DNA of 64,000 nucleotides from Hydrogenophilales bacterium 16-64-40 (GTDB lineage Bacteria > Pseudomonadota > Gammaproteobacteria > Burkholderiales > Thiobacillaceae). The notes under the pieces are model-generated. The model saw only the letters and a program-made list of their open reading frames with translations. It made no database searches and was not told the DNA's origin. Both the position numbers and the translations under genes were made by a program. The stretch lies in contig NCGX01000001.1 of assembly GCA_002256995.1 (NCBI GenBank), forward strand, positions 62,001-126,000, read 5' to 3'. Shown here in pieces: positions 35,865 to 47,532 of this stretch (positions within the stretch are counted from its first letter, which is position 1; the number at the start of each line of letters is the position of its first letter).

Positions 35865-37589
35865 TTATGCGTTTCGGCGCATGGTGCCGGCGTTTTCCGC
35901 CCAGCCGCCGCCGGCGGACAGCGGCACGTCGAGCAGTGCGGGCGGCGCCACGCCAAGCAGGCGATACAGCTCGCGCAGTTGAGTGCGATACAGCTGTTCG
36001 AAGTCGCTGACGCTGCCCGAGGGGTTGTAGTCGCCGAACCACCAGAACCAGTCGGAGCCTTCGCACACGGCGAGCTGACGGGTGGCCAGTGCCAGTTGGT
36101 CGGCGTTCAGTTTGCCGGCGGCCACCACGCTGTCGTAGGCCTTTTTGGCGGCGACCAGATAGTCCCAGCCGCGGTTCTTGTCTTCCGATCCGATCCAGGT
36201 CGAGAAGCTGCCGTAGACCCAGCTGCCGGCCGCCAGTCGCTTCATGGGCTTGGCGGGCGCATACGCGGCCTGCTCGGCGAAGGTGCTGACCTTGAGGGTC
36301 GGATGGCTGGACAATGCCGCGTAGAGCGCATCCAGAAAATGGTGGCCGTTGTCGGGGTAGTACTCCCAGGCGTTTTCACCGTCGAGGATGATCGAAACCA
36401 CATGGTGGTGGGCGTCCTTGCCAAAAAAAGTGGCGATGTTTTCAAGATGCCGGATGAAATCGGCCACCGCGTCGTCGGCGTGCCAGTCGCTGTATTTGAA
36501 GCCGATCAGGTCCGACAGGCCGTCGTCGCGGAAAAACACCCGCGTCTTGAAGCCGTCGATGCGCGCCGGCGAAAACAGCGTGTGGCGGCTTTGCACCTCT
36601 TTGTCCGGGCAGCCCGACTTGGCGCAGCTGTTGCGCCATACGCCCTCGCCCGAGGCAGTCCAGGCAAATTCCATTTCGTCGAGCTGGGCCAGCGCATCCT
36701 CGCTCACCCCGCCTTCCGACAGCCACACGCCCGCCGGCTTGATGCCGAAGTAGCGCTCGAACACCGCAACGCCATGCTGCAGATGCCAGCGTGCGCGCGC
36801 CGAACCGCCCGGATAGGCGGTAGCGTCGGGCACGGGAACGTCGGGCAGCGCGTCGCGCAGGTTGCCGAAGTCGTTCAAGAGCGGCACGATGGGGTGGCCG
36901 TAAGGCGCCATCGACAGCTCGACCTGGCCGCGCTCGGCAAGCGCGCGGTAGCGCGGAATAAGGCCGGCCATGCAGCTCTGCATCAGGTGCAGCAGCTCGT
37001 GGCGGTCGGCGGCGGAAAATCCCGTTTCCTGCGCCATCAGCCGCTGCGCCAGCGGCAGCTGGCGCAGCGAGTTGCCCAGCCAGGCGAGGTGATACCAGGT
37101 CAAGAGGTCAAGGAAATACTGCTCGGACAGGTAGCCCAGCTGCACAGGCAGGTCGGCAGCGCCCCCGGCGTCGGCATGGCTGGGGCTGATCATGCGCACC
37201 AGGCGATAAAACGCGGGATACGGATGGATCATGCGCGGCGCATGGCAGCGCTGGCAATCCTGGACGATGCGCAGGCGACTGGCGACATCCGACGGAATGC
37301 GCTCGACGCCGGACAGCAGATTCAGCATGTGGTCCTGGGTGGGCTTGCCATGCTTTAACAGCACATCGAGCTGCTGTGCGTAGTCATCCAGCTGCTCCAG
37401 CAGCACCGGGGCGAAATTCACCACCGCGCGCATCAAGGGGTAGCGCTCCAGATGCGCGGCCATGTCGCTGTAGTCCTTGATGCCGTGCAGGTACACCCAG
37501 GGCAGGTGATACGCGCCCTTGAGGCCTTCGCGGTAATACGGCTGGTGCATGTGCCAGCACAGCACCACGTTGAGCGGCTTAGCCGTCAT
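35865..37589 (-). CDS. Glycoside hydrolase family 57 alpha-amylase-like protein
   Basis: The 574-residue protein starts with the GH57 signature VVLCWHMHQPYY. The likely nucleophile Glu is in GVWLSEGGVS, and the acid Asp lies in SIILDGENAWEYYPDNGHHF (read in parts). Several GH57 members are amylases, 4-alpha-glucanotransferases or branching enzymes, so exact activity is open. Its start overlaps the glgC 3' end by 11 bp, which ties it to glycogen metabolism; no signal peptide is visible, so it acts in the cytoplasm. Confidence 0.9.
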   Translation of the reverse strand: MTAKPLNVVLCWHMHQPYYREGLKGAYHLPWVYLHGIKDYSDMAAHLERYPLMRAVVNFAPVLLEQLDDYAQQLDVLLKHGKPTQDHMLNLLSGVERIPSDVASRLRIVQDCQRCHAPRMIHPYPAFYRLVRMISPSHADAGGAADLPVQLGYLSEQYFLDLLTWYHLAWLGNSLRQLPLAQRLMAQETGFSAADRHELLHLMQSCMAGLIPRYRALAERGQVELSMAPYGHPIVPLLNDFGNLRDALPDVPVPDATAYPGGSARARWHLQHGVAVFERYFGIKPAGVWLSEGGVSEDALAQLDEMEFAWTASGEGVWRNSCAKSGCPDKEVQSRHTLFSPARIDGFKTRVFFRDDGLSDLIGFKYSDWHADDAVADFIRHLENIATFFGKDAHHHVVSIILDGENAWEYYPDNGHHFLDALYAALSSHPTLKVSTFAEQAAYAPAKPMKRLAAGSWVYGSFSTWIGSEDKNRGWDYLVAAKKAYDSVVAAGKLNADQLALATRQLAVCEGSDWFWWFGDYNPSGSVSDFEQLYRTQLRELYRLLGVAPPALLDVPLSAGGGWAENAGTMRRNA

Positions 37590-38898
37590 AGTCGTTCTGC
37601 AGCCTCGCGTACAGGTTCTGGCCGAGCATCGCCGGGGTCACCAGGGTGATGCCTTCCTTGGTCACGTGAAAGCGCCTGGCGTCCTCCACCGGATCCTCGC
37701 CGATCACCGTGCCGTCTTCGATCACGCAGCCCTTGTCGATGATGGCGCGGGTGATGCGGCAATGGCTGCCGATGCTGACCTTGGGCAGGATCACGCTGTC
37801 CTTGATCAGGCTGTAGTTTTCCACCGTGGTGGCGAAGAACAGCACCGAGCGCTTGACCCGCGCCCCCGACAGGATGCAGCCGCCGGCGATCAGCGAATCG
37901 ATCGCCTCGCCGCGCCGCCCCTCGTCGTCGAGGATGAACTTGGCGGGCGGGTATTGCGGCTGGTAGGTCCAGATCGGCCAGTCGCGGTTGTACAGGTTGA
38001 GCTCGGGTTCGACCGAGCACAGTTCCATGTTGGTCTGCCAGTAGGAATACAGCGTCCCGACATCGCGCCAATAGGCTGGCAGGCCATCCTTGTTGCGGAA
38101 GGGGAAGGCCATCGCACGGGCATCGCCGATGTTTTCGGGAATGATGTTCTTGCCGAAGTCGTGAGCCGAAAGGGGATTGCCGGCGTCGGCGATCAGCGTC
38201 TTGTAGAGAAAATCCTTGGAGAAAATATAAATCCCCATCGACACCAGTGTGGTGCCGGGCTTGCCGGGAATGCTGTCGGGGTGTTTGGGTTTTTCGGTGA
38301 AGCGGGTGATGCGCATGTCTTCGTCGACCGTCATCACGCCGAATGCGCTCGCCTCGGCCGCCGGCACCTCGATGCTGCCGACAGTGAAATCCGCGCCGGT
38401 CTGCACGTGGTAGAGCAGCATCTCCGAGTAGTCCATGGTGTAGACGTGGTCGCCGCCCAGCACCAGCACATACTCCGGGCGGTGGCGCTGCATGATGTCG
38501 ATATTCTGGAACAGCGCATCGGCGGTGCCCTGGTACCACTCCTTCTTGTTGGTGCGCTGCTGCGCCGGCAGGATTTCCACGAACTCGCCGATCTCGGCGC
38601 GCATGAAGCCCCACGCACGCTGCAGGTGGCGAATCAGCGAATGCGACTTGTATTGGGTGAGCACGCCGATGCGGCGAATGCCCGAGTTGACGCAGTTCGA
38701 CAGCGTAAAGTCGATGATGCGGTACTTGCCGCCGATCGGCACCGCCGGCTTGGCGCGCCAGGCAGTCAGGTCCTTCAGCCGCGAGCCTTCGCCGCCCGCC
38801 AGCACCAGCGCCAGCGTCCGGCGCGTGAGGTCGGTCGCGATCTTGGGCTCGGTGTAATAGCGATAAAGCCGCGTCTGCTCTTCCTTGGTAATGGTCAT
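37579..38898 (-). CDS. glgC: Glucose-1-phosphate adenylyltransferase
   Basis: The 439-residue enzyme makes ADP-glucose, the committed step of glycogen synthesis. Motifs: [59 protein letters not shown] and AYWRDVGTL, with a C-terminal left-handed beta-helix region. AGGAGCGGG stands before the ATG at 38898. Regulation by sugar phosphates is usual for the family. Confidence 0.95.
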   Translation of the reverse strand: MTITKEEQTRLYRYYTEPKIATDLTRRTLALVLAGGEGSRLKDLTAWRAKPAVPIGGKYRIIDFTLSNCVNSGIRRIGVLTQYKSHSLIRHLQRAWGFMRAEIGEFVEILPAQQRTNKKEWYQGTADALFQNIDIMQRHRPEYVLVLGGDHVYTMDYSEMLLYHVQTGADFTVGSIEVPAAEASAFGVMTVDEDMRITRFTEKPKHPDSIPGKPGTTLVSMGIYIFSKDFLYKTLIADAGNPLSAHDFGKNIIPENIGDARAMAFPFRNKDGLPAYWRDVGTLYSYWQTNMELCSVEPELNLYNRDWPIWTYQPQYPPAKFILDDEGRRGEAIDSLIAGGCILSGARVKRSVLFFATTVENYSLIKDSVILPKVSIGSHCRITRAIIDKGCVIEDGTVIGEDPVEDARRFHVTKEGITLVTPAMLGQNLYARLQNDYDG

Positions 38899-38941
38899 GC
38901 CCGCTCCTGGTTGCGCTGGTTTGGAATGAATGGTGAATAGC

Positions 38942-39910
38942 TCAGGACGTGGCAAACGCAGTCGCGATCGCGCCCTGCACACCCAGCCGGCTATTGGTGA
39001 TCAGAAAAATCGGGGTGCGCTCGACCACCCCGCGCATACGCCCCTTGTCGGCGGCTGCAGCCATGAAGCGCGGCGACTGCATGCGTGCCCGCAGATGAAC
39101 GGCGATGCCGCCCGCGACATACAGCCCGCCGCGCGGCTGGTAGAGCAGCGCCGCATTGCCGACCCACGATCCGTATAAATCGATGAACAGGTCGAGCGCG
39201 GCCTCGGCAGCGGCGTCGCCTGCTTCGGCGCGCGCGATCAGCGCGGCACCGTCGACCGGCGCGGCGGGCAGCGCGGCGTGGTGTTCGGCGCAGCAGAAAC
39301 GGTACAGGTCGTTCATCGCCAATCCCGATACCGCCCGTTCCCATGACACATGGCCATAGGATGCGCGCAGCTGTTCCAGCAGACGCTGCTGCACCGCATT
39401 GGCCGGCGCGAAGTCGATGTGCCCGCCTTCGCTGGCGAAGCTGCGGTAGCGACCACCGGCATCGGCCAGCATGAAGGCCAGTCCCAGCCCGGTGCCGGCG
39501 CCGGTGATGGCGCGCACGCCCCCCGCCTCGGCCGGCTGCGGATTGAGCGCGACCACGTCGGCGGCAGTCAGCGTCGCCACACCGGCGGCGGCGGCCTGGA
39601 AGTCGTTGATGAAGCGCACGTAACCAATACCGAGCGAGGCGCCCATGTCAGCGGCCTCGAGCGTCCAGTCCAGATTGGTGAGCGTGGCGCGTTGCGCGTG
39701 CAGCGGCCCCGGCAGCGCCAGCAACAGGCGATCCGGCACGGCCGCCAGCTTCGAATCGGCGATGAACTGGCGAATCAGATCGTCTGCCGTTGCGAATGCC
39801 GCGCTCGAATACACCTGCTCGAAACGCAGCTGCGGCACCCCGTCCGGCTCGCCCGTCATCCACGCCAGCCAGCTCTTGGTTCCGCCAATGTCGCCTGCGA
39901 TGAGATCCAT
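38942..39910 (-). CDS. glk: Glucokinase (ROK-independent Glk type)
   Basis: The 322-residue kinase phosphorylates glucose with ATP. Motifs: LIAGDIGGTKSWLAW (phosphate loop), LPGPLHAQRATLTNLDW, FINDFQAAAAG, AITGAGTGLGLAF and SEGGHIDFAP, as in E. coli Glk. The ATG at 39910 is preferred over a TTG two codons earlier. It follows pgi by 10 bp and precedes glgC. Confidence 0.92.
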   Translation of the reverse strand: MDLIAGDIGGTKSWLAWMTGEPDGVPQLRFEQVYSSAAFATADDLIRQFIADSKLAAVPDRLLLALPGPLHAQRATLTNLDWTLEAADMGASLGIGYVRFINDFQAAAAGVATLTAADVVALNPQPAEAGGVRAITGAGTGLGLAFMLADAGGRYRSFASEGGHIDFAPANAVQQRLLEQLRASYGHVSWERAVSGLAMNDLYRFCCAEHHAALPAAPVDGAALIARAEAGDAAAEAALDLFIDLYGSWVGNAALLYQPRGGLYVAGGIAVHLRARMQSPRFMAAAADKGRMRGVVERTPIFLITNSRLGVQGAIATAFATS

Positions 39911-39920
39911 AATCAAAATG

Positions 39921-41588
39921 TTAGGCAGGCGTGTGCCGGCGCATGCGCCGGTAATGATTGATCAGTGCATTGGTCGAGGCATCGTGGCTGGTCACGGTCG
40001 CGTCGGCCTGCAGCTCGGGCAGGATGCGGCGGGCGAGCTGTTTTCCGAGCTCCACCCCCCACTGGTCGTATGAGTTCAGGTTCCAGATCACGCCCTGCAC
40101 GAAGATCTTGTGTTCGTAGAGCGCGACCAGCATGCCCAGGCTATGCGGCGTAAGCGACTGCAGCAGGATCGCATTGCTGGGATGGTTGCCGTCGAACACC
40201 TTGTGCTGCAGAAACGGGCTGGCCGGCGAGCCCATTTCAAGCTGCGTCTCCTCGCGCGTGCGGCCGCGCATCAGCGCCTCGGTCTGCGCCAGGACGTTGG
40301 CGATCAGGATGTCGTGATGTTCCTGCAATTCGGTCGGCGGCTCGACCGAGACGATAAAGTCGGCCGGGACCAGCCGGGTGCCCTGGTGCAGCAGCTGGTA
40401 GAACGCGTGCTGGCCGTTGATGCCGGTCGCGCCCCAGATGATGGGGCCGGTGGCGTAATCCACGCCCTTGCCGTCGCGGTCGACCGACTTGCCGTTGCTT
40501 TCCATATCGGCCTGCTGCAGGTAGGCGGGCAGGCTGCGCAGGGCGTGGTCGTAAGGCAGGATGGCCTGCGATTGTGCGCCGAAAAAATTGTTGTACCAGA
40601 CGCCCAGCAACGCCAGGATCACCGGCATGTTCTGATCGAGCGGCGCCTGGCGAAAATGCGCGTCCATCGCGTGCGCGCCGTCCAGCATTTCGATGAAGCA
40701 CTCCGCCCCCACCGCCAACATGACCGACAGCCCGATCGCCGACCACAGCGAATAGCGCCCGCCCACCCAGTCCCAGAACTCGAACATGTTGGCAGGGTCG
40801 ATGCCGAATGCCGTCACCGCCTCGCGGTTGGTCGACACCGCGACAAAGTGCCGGGCGATGTGGCGGTCTTCCTGCGCCTGCGCCAGAAACCAGGTGCGCG
40901 CATAGTGCGCATTGGTCATGGTTTCCTGCGTGGTGAAGGTTTTCGACGCCACGATGAACAGGGTGGTTGCGGGATCCAGCGATTCCAGCGCCTCCTTCAC
41001 GTGGGCGCCGTCGATATTGGAAATGAAATGCACCTTCAGCTGCGGGTGGCGATAAGGCGCCAGCGCCTGAACCGCCATCTGCGGCCCCAGGTCGGAACCG
41101 CCGATGCCGATGTTGACCACGTCGGTGATCCGTTCGCCGCTGTAGCCGCGCCATTCGCCGCTGCGCACCTGCTCGGCAAACGCGCCCATCCTTTCGATCA
41201 CCGCGTTGACCTTTGGCATCACGTCTTCGCCGTCGACCATGACCGGACGATTGCCGCGATTGCGCAAGGCGACGTGAAGCACCGCGCGGTCTTCTGTGTT
41301 GTTGATCTTCTCGCCGCCGAACATGCGCTCGCGCCAGCCGGCCACATCGGCCTCTTCGGCCAGCCGCACGAGCAGGCACATGGTCTCGTCGGTGATGCGG
41401 TTCTTCGAATAGTCCAGCAGCACATCGCCCACCTGCAGCGAAAACCGCTCGGCGCGCGCCGGGTCGGCGACGAACAGGTCGCGCATGTGCGTCGTCGCCA
41501 TCTGCATCCTGTGCGCCTGTAGCACGCGAGACACCGGCCAGCGCAACATGCCCGTTTCGCCTCGAAGTTCCTCTACAGATAAAGGCAT
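39921..41588 (-). CDS. pgi: Glucose-6-phosphate isomerase
   Basis: The 555-residue enzyme interconverts fructose-6-phosphate and glucose-6-phosphate, feeding the glycogen route. It shows [50 protein letters not shown], and the C-terminal [16 protein letters not shown] precedes the ATG at 41588 by nine bases; the longer frame lacks support. First gene of the glycogen operon, about 40 bases behind a predicted sigma-54 start point. Confidence 0.95.
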   Translation of the reverse strand: MPLSVEELRGETGMLRWPVSRVLQAHRMQMATTHMRDLFVADPARAERFSLQVGDVLLDYSKNRITDETMCLLVRLAEEADVAGWRERMFGGEKINNTEDRAVLHVALRNRGNRPVMVDGEDVMPKVNAVIERMGAFAEQVRSGEWRGYSGERITDVVNIGIGGSDLGPQMAVQALAPYRHPQLKVHFISNIDGAHVKEALESLDPATTLFIVASKTFTTQETMTNAHYARTWFLAQAQEDRHIARHFVAVSTNREAVTAFGIDPANMFEFWDWVGGRYSLWSAIGLSVMLAVGAECFIEMLDGAHAMDAHFRQAPLDQNMPVILALLGVWYNNFFGAQSQAILPYDHALRSLPAYLQQADMESNGKSVDRDGKGVDYATGPIIWGATGINGQHAFYQLLHQGTRLVPADFIVSVEPPTELQEHHDILIANVLAQTEALMRGRTREETQLEMGSPASPFLQHKVFDGNHPSNAILLQSLTPHSLGMLVALYEHKIFVQGVIWNLNSYDQWGVELGKQLARRILPELQADATVTSHDASTNALINHYRRMRRHTPA

Positions 41589-41638
41589 TCCCTTACTCCC
41601 GTTCAACAACAGCATGGGCTGTCATTCGACTGTTATCT

Positions 41639-41654
41639 AGCAACGCCTGTGCCA
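41639..41654 (-). promoter_or_regulatory. Sigma-54 (RpoN) promoter of the pgi-glk-glg operon
   Basis: On the minus strand the sequence TGGCACAGGCGTTGCT matches the -24/-12 consensus TGGCACRNNNNTTGCW at every defined position, with exact GG-N10-GC spacing. The start point would be near 41628, giving a leader of about 40 bases before pgi. Confidence 0.82.
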
Positions 41655-41728
41655 CACACATACGCCACCGCGCATGCCATTGCAAACTCTATGCAAAACC
41701 GGTGAGCCCCTGATGACAAAGCCATGAA

Positions 41729-41745
41729 TGCACCCAAACAATGCA
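41729..41745. promoter_or_regulatory. NtrC-type upstream site, proximal
   Basis: TGCACCCAAACAATGCA resembles the dyad NtrC consensus TGCAC-N7-GTGCA, with complete TGCA ends. Its centre is about 109 bp upstream of the predicted sigma-54 start, a usual enhancer distance. Confidence 0.65.
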
Positions 41746-41784
41746 GGCTCGCTTTTTTTAAGCGTAGGGCAGAAATGACCACAA

Positions 41785-41801
41785 TGCACCCAAATAGTGC
41801 C
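41785..41801. promoter_or_regulatory. NtrC-type upstream site, distal
   Basis: TGCACCCAAATAGTGCC is the second dyad, 56 bp from the first (close to a whole number of helical turns), sharing the run TGCACCCAAA with it. One outer base deviates. Confidence 0.6.
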
Positions 41802-41857
41802 GCAACAAGAGGACGGTGCCTATAGCCCCGGAAGGGAAATCCTGAAAGAAAACTGAT

Positions 41858-41944
41858 TGGTGCCGGGAGGGGGACTCGAACCCCCACACTGTTACCAGCG
41901 GCGGATTTTGAATCCGCTGCGTCTACCGATTCCGCCATCCCGGC
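41858..41944 (-). tRNA. tRNA-Leu (anticodon CAA)
   Basis: The minus strand folds as a class II tRNA: acceptor GCCGGGA / TCCCGGC, D-loop GGCGGAATCGGTAGACGC, anticodon stem GCGGA / TCCGC around loop TTCAAAA with anticodon CAA (reads UUG), a variable arm, and T-arm GGGGGTTCGAGTCCCCC. The 3' CCA is encoded (41860-41858). It lies upstream of the glycogen operon's control region, on the same strand. Confidence 0.95.
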
Positions 41945-42025
41945 AAAGGGGCCGGGCGCGAATGCGTCCAGCAACAGAAGCCGGGCATTATCGCCGAATC
42001 AGGTGTCCTGCTGCAAGGCGGCGGC

Positions 42026-42031
42026 TATAAT
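42026..42031 (+). promoter_or_regulatory. -10 box of queA, leaderless or nearly so
   Basis: TATAAT ends nine bases before the queA ATG at 42040. With a normal 6-7 base distance to the start point, the transcript would begin at about 42038, leaving almost no leader. No clear -35 is visible. Confidence 0.5.
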
Positions 42032-42039
42032 CGCGCCCC

Positions 42040-44180
<2,141 letters not shown>

Positions 44181-44225
44181 AATCGCACGGTTTTAATTAA
44201 TCTGTTTTGATTTGGAGCTCTATCC

Positions 44226-44552
44226 ATGATTTCTCTTGCCCACGCGCAAACCGCCGCACCCGCCGCCAGCGGCATGGAAATGGTTCAGCAATTTCTGCCG
44301 CTGATTATTATTTTCATCCTGTTCTGGTTCATGCTCATCCGCCCGCAGATGAAGCGCGCCAAGGAACAGAAAAGAATGCTGTCGGAAATACAAAAAGGCG
44401 ATGAAGTCATCACCGCCAGCGGCCAGGTCGGCAAGGTCGCCAAAATCGGCGAACAGTATGTGTCGCTGGAAATTGCCGACGGCGTGATCACCCATGTGCA
44501 GAAGCAGTCGATCCAGACCCTGCTTCCGAAAGGCACGATCAAAGGCCTGTAA
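44226..44552 (+). CDS. yajC: Preprotein translocase accessory subunit YajC
   Basis: The 108-residue protein has one membrane helix (FLPLIIIFILFWFMLI) followed by RPQMKRAKEQKRMLSEIQKGDEVITASG (read in parts), the YajC signature. It joins SecDF in the holotranslocon. GGAG precedes the start. It begins the sec gene group tgt-yajC-secD-secF. Confidence 0.95.
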   Translation: MISLAHAQTAAPAASGMEMVQQFLPLIIIFILFWFMLIRPQMKRAKEQKRMLSEIQKGDEVITASGQVGKVAKIGEQYVSLEIADGVITHVQKQSIQTLLPKGTIKGL

Positions 44553-44619
44553 GACACCGACGCGCGAGCTGGCTCATGTCCCTGCTCGCCCCTCTCCGCT
44601 CACCGCTCTCGGCTAAACA

Positions 44620-46434
44620 ATGAACCGCTTCCCGCTCTGGAAAAATGTGCTCATCGGCATCACGCTGGTGGTCGCCTTCCTCTACGCCCTGCCCAACTTT
44701 TTTGGCGAAGTGCCGGCGGTGCAGATTTCGCCGATACGCACCACGGAAAAGGTCGACACGGCGCTGCTGGGGCAGGTGGAGTCGCTGCTCAAGGCGGCCA
44801 ACGTCACCTACAGCGGGGTGGAACTGTCGGGCAACAGCATCAAGGCACGCCTTGTCAGCACCGACCTGCAAATCCAGGCCAAGGACGTGCTGCAGAATAG
44901 TCTCGGCGAACGCTACACGGTGGCGCTGAATCTGCTGCCGGCCTCGCCGGCCTGGCTGTCGGCGATCAACGCGATGCCGATGTATCTCGGCCTCGACTTG
45001 CGAGGCGGCGTGCATTTCCTGCTGGAAGTGGACATGAAGGCAGCGCTGGAAAAGACTGCTATCCGCTACCAAAACGATTTCCGCACCGAGCTGCGCAGTG
45101 CCAAGATCCGCTACGGCCGCATCAGCCGCGAAGGCGATGCGGTGACCGTGCATTTCGCCACCCGCGATCAGCGCGACGCTGCCGTCAACAAACTGGGAAC
45201 GGCGTTCACCGACCTCGCGTACACCTCTGACGACCAGGCTGAAGGCTTCACCCTGACCGCGCGGCTGAAGCCGGAAGCCGAAAAACAGGTACAGGAATTC
45301 GCCCTGCAGCAGAACATCACGACGCTGCGCAATCGCGTCAACGAGCTCGGCGTGGCCGAGCCGGTGATCCAGCAGCAGGGCGCCAACCGCGTCGTGGTGC
45401 AGCTGCCCGGCGTGCAGGACACCGCCAAGGCCAAGGACATCCTCGGTCGCACCGCCACGCTGGAAATCCGCATGGTCGACGAACTGGCCGACCCGCTGGC
45501 GCTGGCGCAGGGCCAGGCGCCGTTCGGCGCGGAAATCGTTCCCAGCCGCGAGGGCGCACCGATCGCGGTGAAAAAGGACGTGGTGCTGACCGGCGATTCG
45601 ATCACCAACGCCACGCCCGGCTTCGACAACACCAGCGGCCAGGCCGCGGTCCACATCAACCTGGACGGCACGGGCGCGCGCATCTTCAAGGACGTGACGC
45701 GCGAAAACGTCAACAAGCGCATGGCCATCCTGCTGATCGAAAAAGGCCGCGCCGAAGTCATCACGGCGCCGGTGATCCGCGAGGAAATCGGCGGCGGCCG
45801 GGTACAGGTCACCGGCATGGAGTCCGCGCAGGAAGCGTCCGACGTGGCCCTGCTGCTGCGCGCCGGCGCGCTCGCCGCGCCGATGCAGATCGTGGAGGAA
45901 CGCACCGTCGGCCCCAGCATGGGGGCCGAAAACATCGAAAAAGGCTTCCATTCCAACCTCTGGGGTTTTCTTGCTGTCACACTGTTCATGGTCATCTACT
46001 ACCGCGTGTTCGGGGTGTACTCTTCGATCGCACTCGCCATCAACGGCTTCTTCCTGATCGCGCTGCTGTCGATGCTGCAGGCCACGCTCACCCTGCCGGG
46101 CATGGCGGCGATTGCGCTTACCTTGGGTATGGCAATTGACGCCAACGTGCTGATCAATGAACGCATCCGGGAAGAACTGCGCAACGGCGCCACCCCGCAA
46201 GCCGCCATCCATGCCGGTTACGATCGCGCTTGGGGCACCATTCTCGACTCCAACCTCACCACGCTGATCGCCGGCATCGCCCTGTTCTGGCTGGGTTCCG
46301 GCCCGGTACGCGGCTTTGCGGTGGTGCTGTGTCTGGGCATCCTCACCTCCATGTTCAGTGCCGTCACCGTGTCGCGCGCCATGGTCAACCTCACCTATGG
46401 CCGCCAGGCGCGGCTGGCCAAGGTCTCGATCTAA
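44620..46434 (+). CDS. secD: Protein translocase subunit SecD
   Basis: The 604-residue protein has an N-terminal helix (NVLIGITLVVAFLYALPNFF), GLDLRGGVHFLLEV, a large periplasmic domain (LRNRVNELGVAEPVIQQQG, read in parts) and the C-terminal membrane block with ALTLGMAIDANVLINERIREE (read in parts), the proton path region. It pulls exported proteins through SecYEG using the proton gradient. The preceding gap has a weak CCCCTCTCC-rich spacer. secF starts 10 bp later. Confidence 0.95.
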   Translation: MNRFPLWKNVLIGITLVVAFLYALPNFFGEVPAVQISPIRTTEKVDTALLGQVESLLKAANVTYSGVELSGNSIKARLVSTDLQIQAKDVLQNSLGERYTVALNLLPASPAWLSAINAMPMYLGLDLRGGVHFLLEVDMKAALEKTAIRYQNDFRTELRSAKIRYGRISREGDAVTVHFATRDQRDAAVNKLGTAFTDLAYTSDDQAEGFTLTARLKPEAEKQVQEFALQQNITTLRNRVNELGVAEPVIQQQGANRVVVQLPGVQDTAKAKDILGRTATLEIRMVDELADPLALAQGQAPFGAEIVPSREGAPIAVKKDVVLTGDSITNATPGFDNTSGQAAVHINLDGTGARIFKDVTRENVNKRMAILLIEKGRAEVITAPVIREEIGGGRVQVTGMESAQEASDVALLLRAGALAAPMQIVEERTVGPSMGAENIEKGFHSNLWGFLAVTLFMVIYYRVFGVYSSIALAINGFFLIALLSMLQATLTLPGMAAIALTLGMAIDANVLINERIREELRNGATPQAAIHAGYDRAWGTILDSNLTTLIAGIALFWLGSGPVRGFAVVLCLGILTSMFSAVTVSRAMVNLTYGRQARLAKVSI

Positions 46435-46444
46435 GGATCACGCC

Positions 46445-47377
46445 ATGCTGGAATTTTTCCCGTTCAAAAAAACCATCCCCTTCATGAGCTGGGGGAAAGT
46501 GACGACGGCGATTTCGCTGTTCACCTTTATCTTCGCGGTCTGGTCGCTGTGGCACCAGGGCCTGAATCTGGGTGTCGATTTCACCGGCGGCACGCTGATG
46601 GAAGTACGCACAAGCCAGCCGGCCGACTTGCACACAATCCGGACTGCGCTGGAAAAAACCGGCCTGCCCGAGGTGTCGGTACAGAATTTCGGCACTAGCC
46701 ACGACGTGCTGATCCGCCTGCCGGTGAAGCAGGACGCCAATGCTGCAGAAACCAGCAACATCGTGATGTCTGCATTGAAAACCGTCGACCCAACAGTCGA
46801 GTTGAAGCGCGTCGATTTCGTCGGCCCGCAGGTTGGCAAGGAGCTTTACGACAGTGGCGCCCTAGCGCTGCTGGTGGTCTCCTTCGGCATCATGGCCTAC
46901 CTGGCGGTGCGCTTCGAATGGCGCTTCGCGGTGGCGGGCATGCTCGCCAACATGCACGACATCATCATCATCCTCGGCGTGTTCGCCTTCTTCCAGTGGG
47001 AGTTCACCCTCACCGTGCTGGCCGGCGTGCTGGCGGTCCTGGGCTATTCGGTCAACGAATCGGTGGTGGTATTCGACCGCATCCGCGAGAACATCCGCAA
47101 GATGCGCGGCGCCACCATCCCGCACATCATCGACGACGCCATCACCCGCACCATGAGCCGCACCATCATCACCCACGGCTCGACGCAAATCATGGTGCTG
47201 TCGATGCTGCTCTTCGGCGGCGAGGCGCTGCACAACTTTGCGCTCGCGCTCACCATCGGGATCATGTTCGGCATCTACTCCTCGGTGCTGGTCGCCAGCC
47301 CCCTGCTGCTGATGTTCGGAGTCAAGCGCGAGCACTTCATCAAGCCGGTCGAGAAGAAGGAAGAGGCGGTCGTGTGA
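46445..47377 (+). CDS. secF: Protein translocase subunit SecF
   Basis: The 310-residue partner of SecD: MLEFFPFKKTIPFM, GVDFTGGTLMEVR, six membrane segments, and LGYSVNESVVVFDRIRENIRK with the conserved Asp-Arg. Its last 29 codons are duplicated at 54449-54538. The stop is followed by the spacer that leads into dedA, also duplicated. Confidence 0.95.
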   Translation: MLEFFPFKKTIPFMSWGKVTTAISLFTFIFAVWSLWHQGLNLGVDFTGGTLMEVRTSQPADLHTIRTALEKTGLPEVSVQNFGTSHDVLIRLPVKQDANAAETSNIVMSALKTVDPTVELKRVDFVGPQVGKELYDSGALALLVVSFGIMAYLAVRFEWRFAVAGMLANMHDIIIILGVFAFFQWEFTLTVLAGVLAVLGYSVNESVVVFDRIRENIRKMRGATIPHIIDDAITRTMSRTIITHGSTQIMVLSMLLFGGEALHNFALALTIGIMFGIYSSVLVASPLLLMFGVKREHFIKPVEKKEEAVV

Positions 47378-47532
47378 GGGACCAGGCCTTTTCTGATTTT
47401 CCTGCGCGACAAAGCCGCACCTCTCCTGCCCCCTAACCCCTAACAAATGCTCCACGACTTCATTACCTGGATCCTCGCCACGGTCCACGACTGGGGCTAC
47501 AGCGGAATTTTCATTCTGATGGCGCTGGAATC
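47287..47532 (+). repeat. Direct repeat, left copy (secF 3' end to dedA 5' end)
   Basis: These 246 bp recur at 54448-54694 with about 15 differences counted by eye (roughly 94% identity). They cover the last 30 codons of secF, the spacer and about 28 codons of dedA. Outside this stretch the neighbouring DNA differs. Confidence 0.92.

Noticed and set aside
35040..37358. 772-codon plus-strand frame
   Set aside because: Antisense shadow of malQ and the GH57 gene.
41750..41764. CGCTT-TTTTT-AAGCG as a terminator for tRNA-Leu
   Set aside because: On the tRNA strand the RNA has no U-run after the stem, and the element lies between the two NtrC-type sites, so an AT-rich spacer is more likely.
41633..41974. 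113-codon frame on the minus strand containing MAESVDAADSKSAAGNSVGVRV
   Set aside because: This is the familiar false protein obtained by translating tRNA-Leu; the tRNA folds cleanly at 41858-41944.
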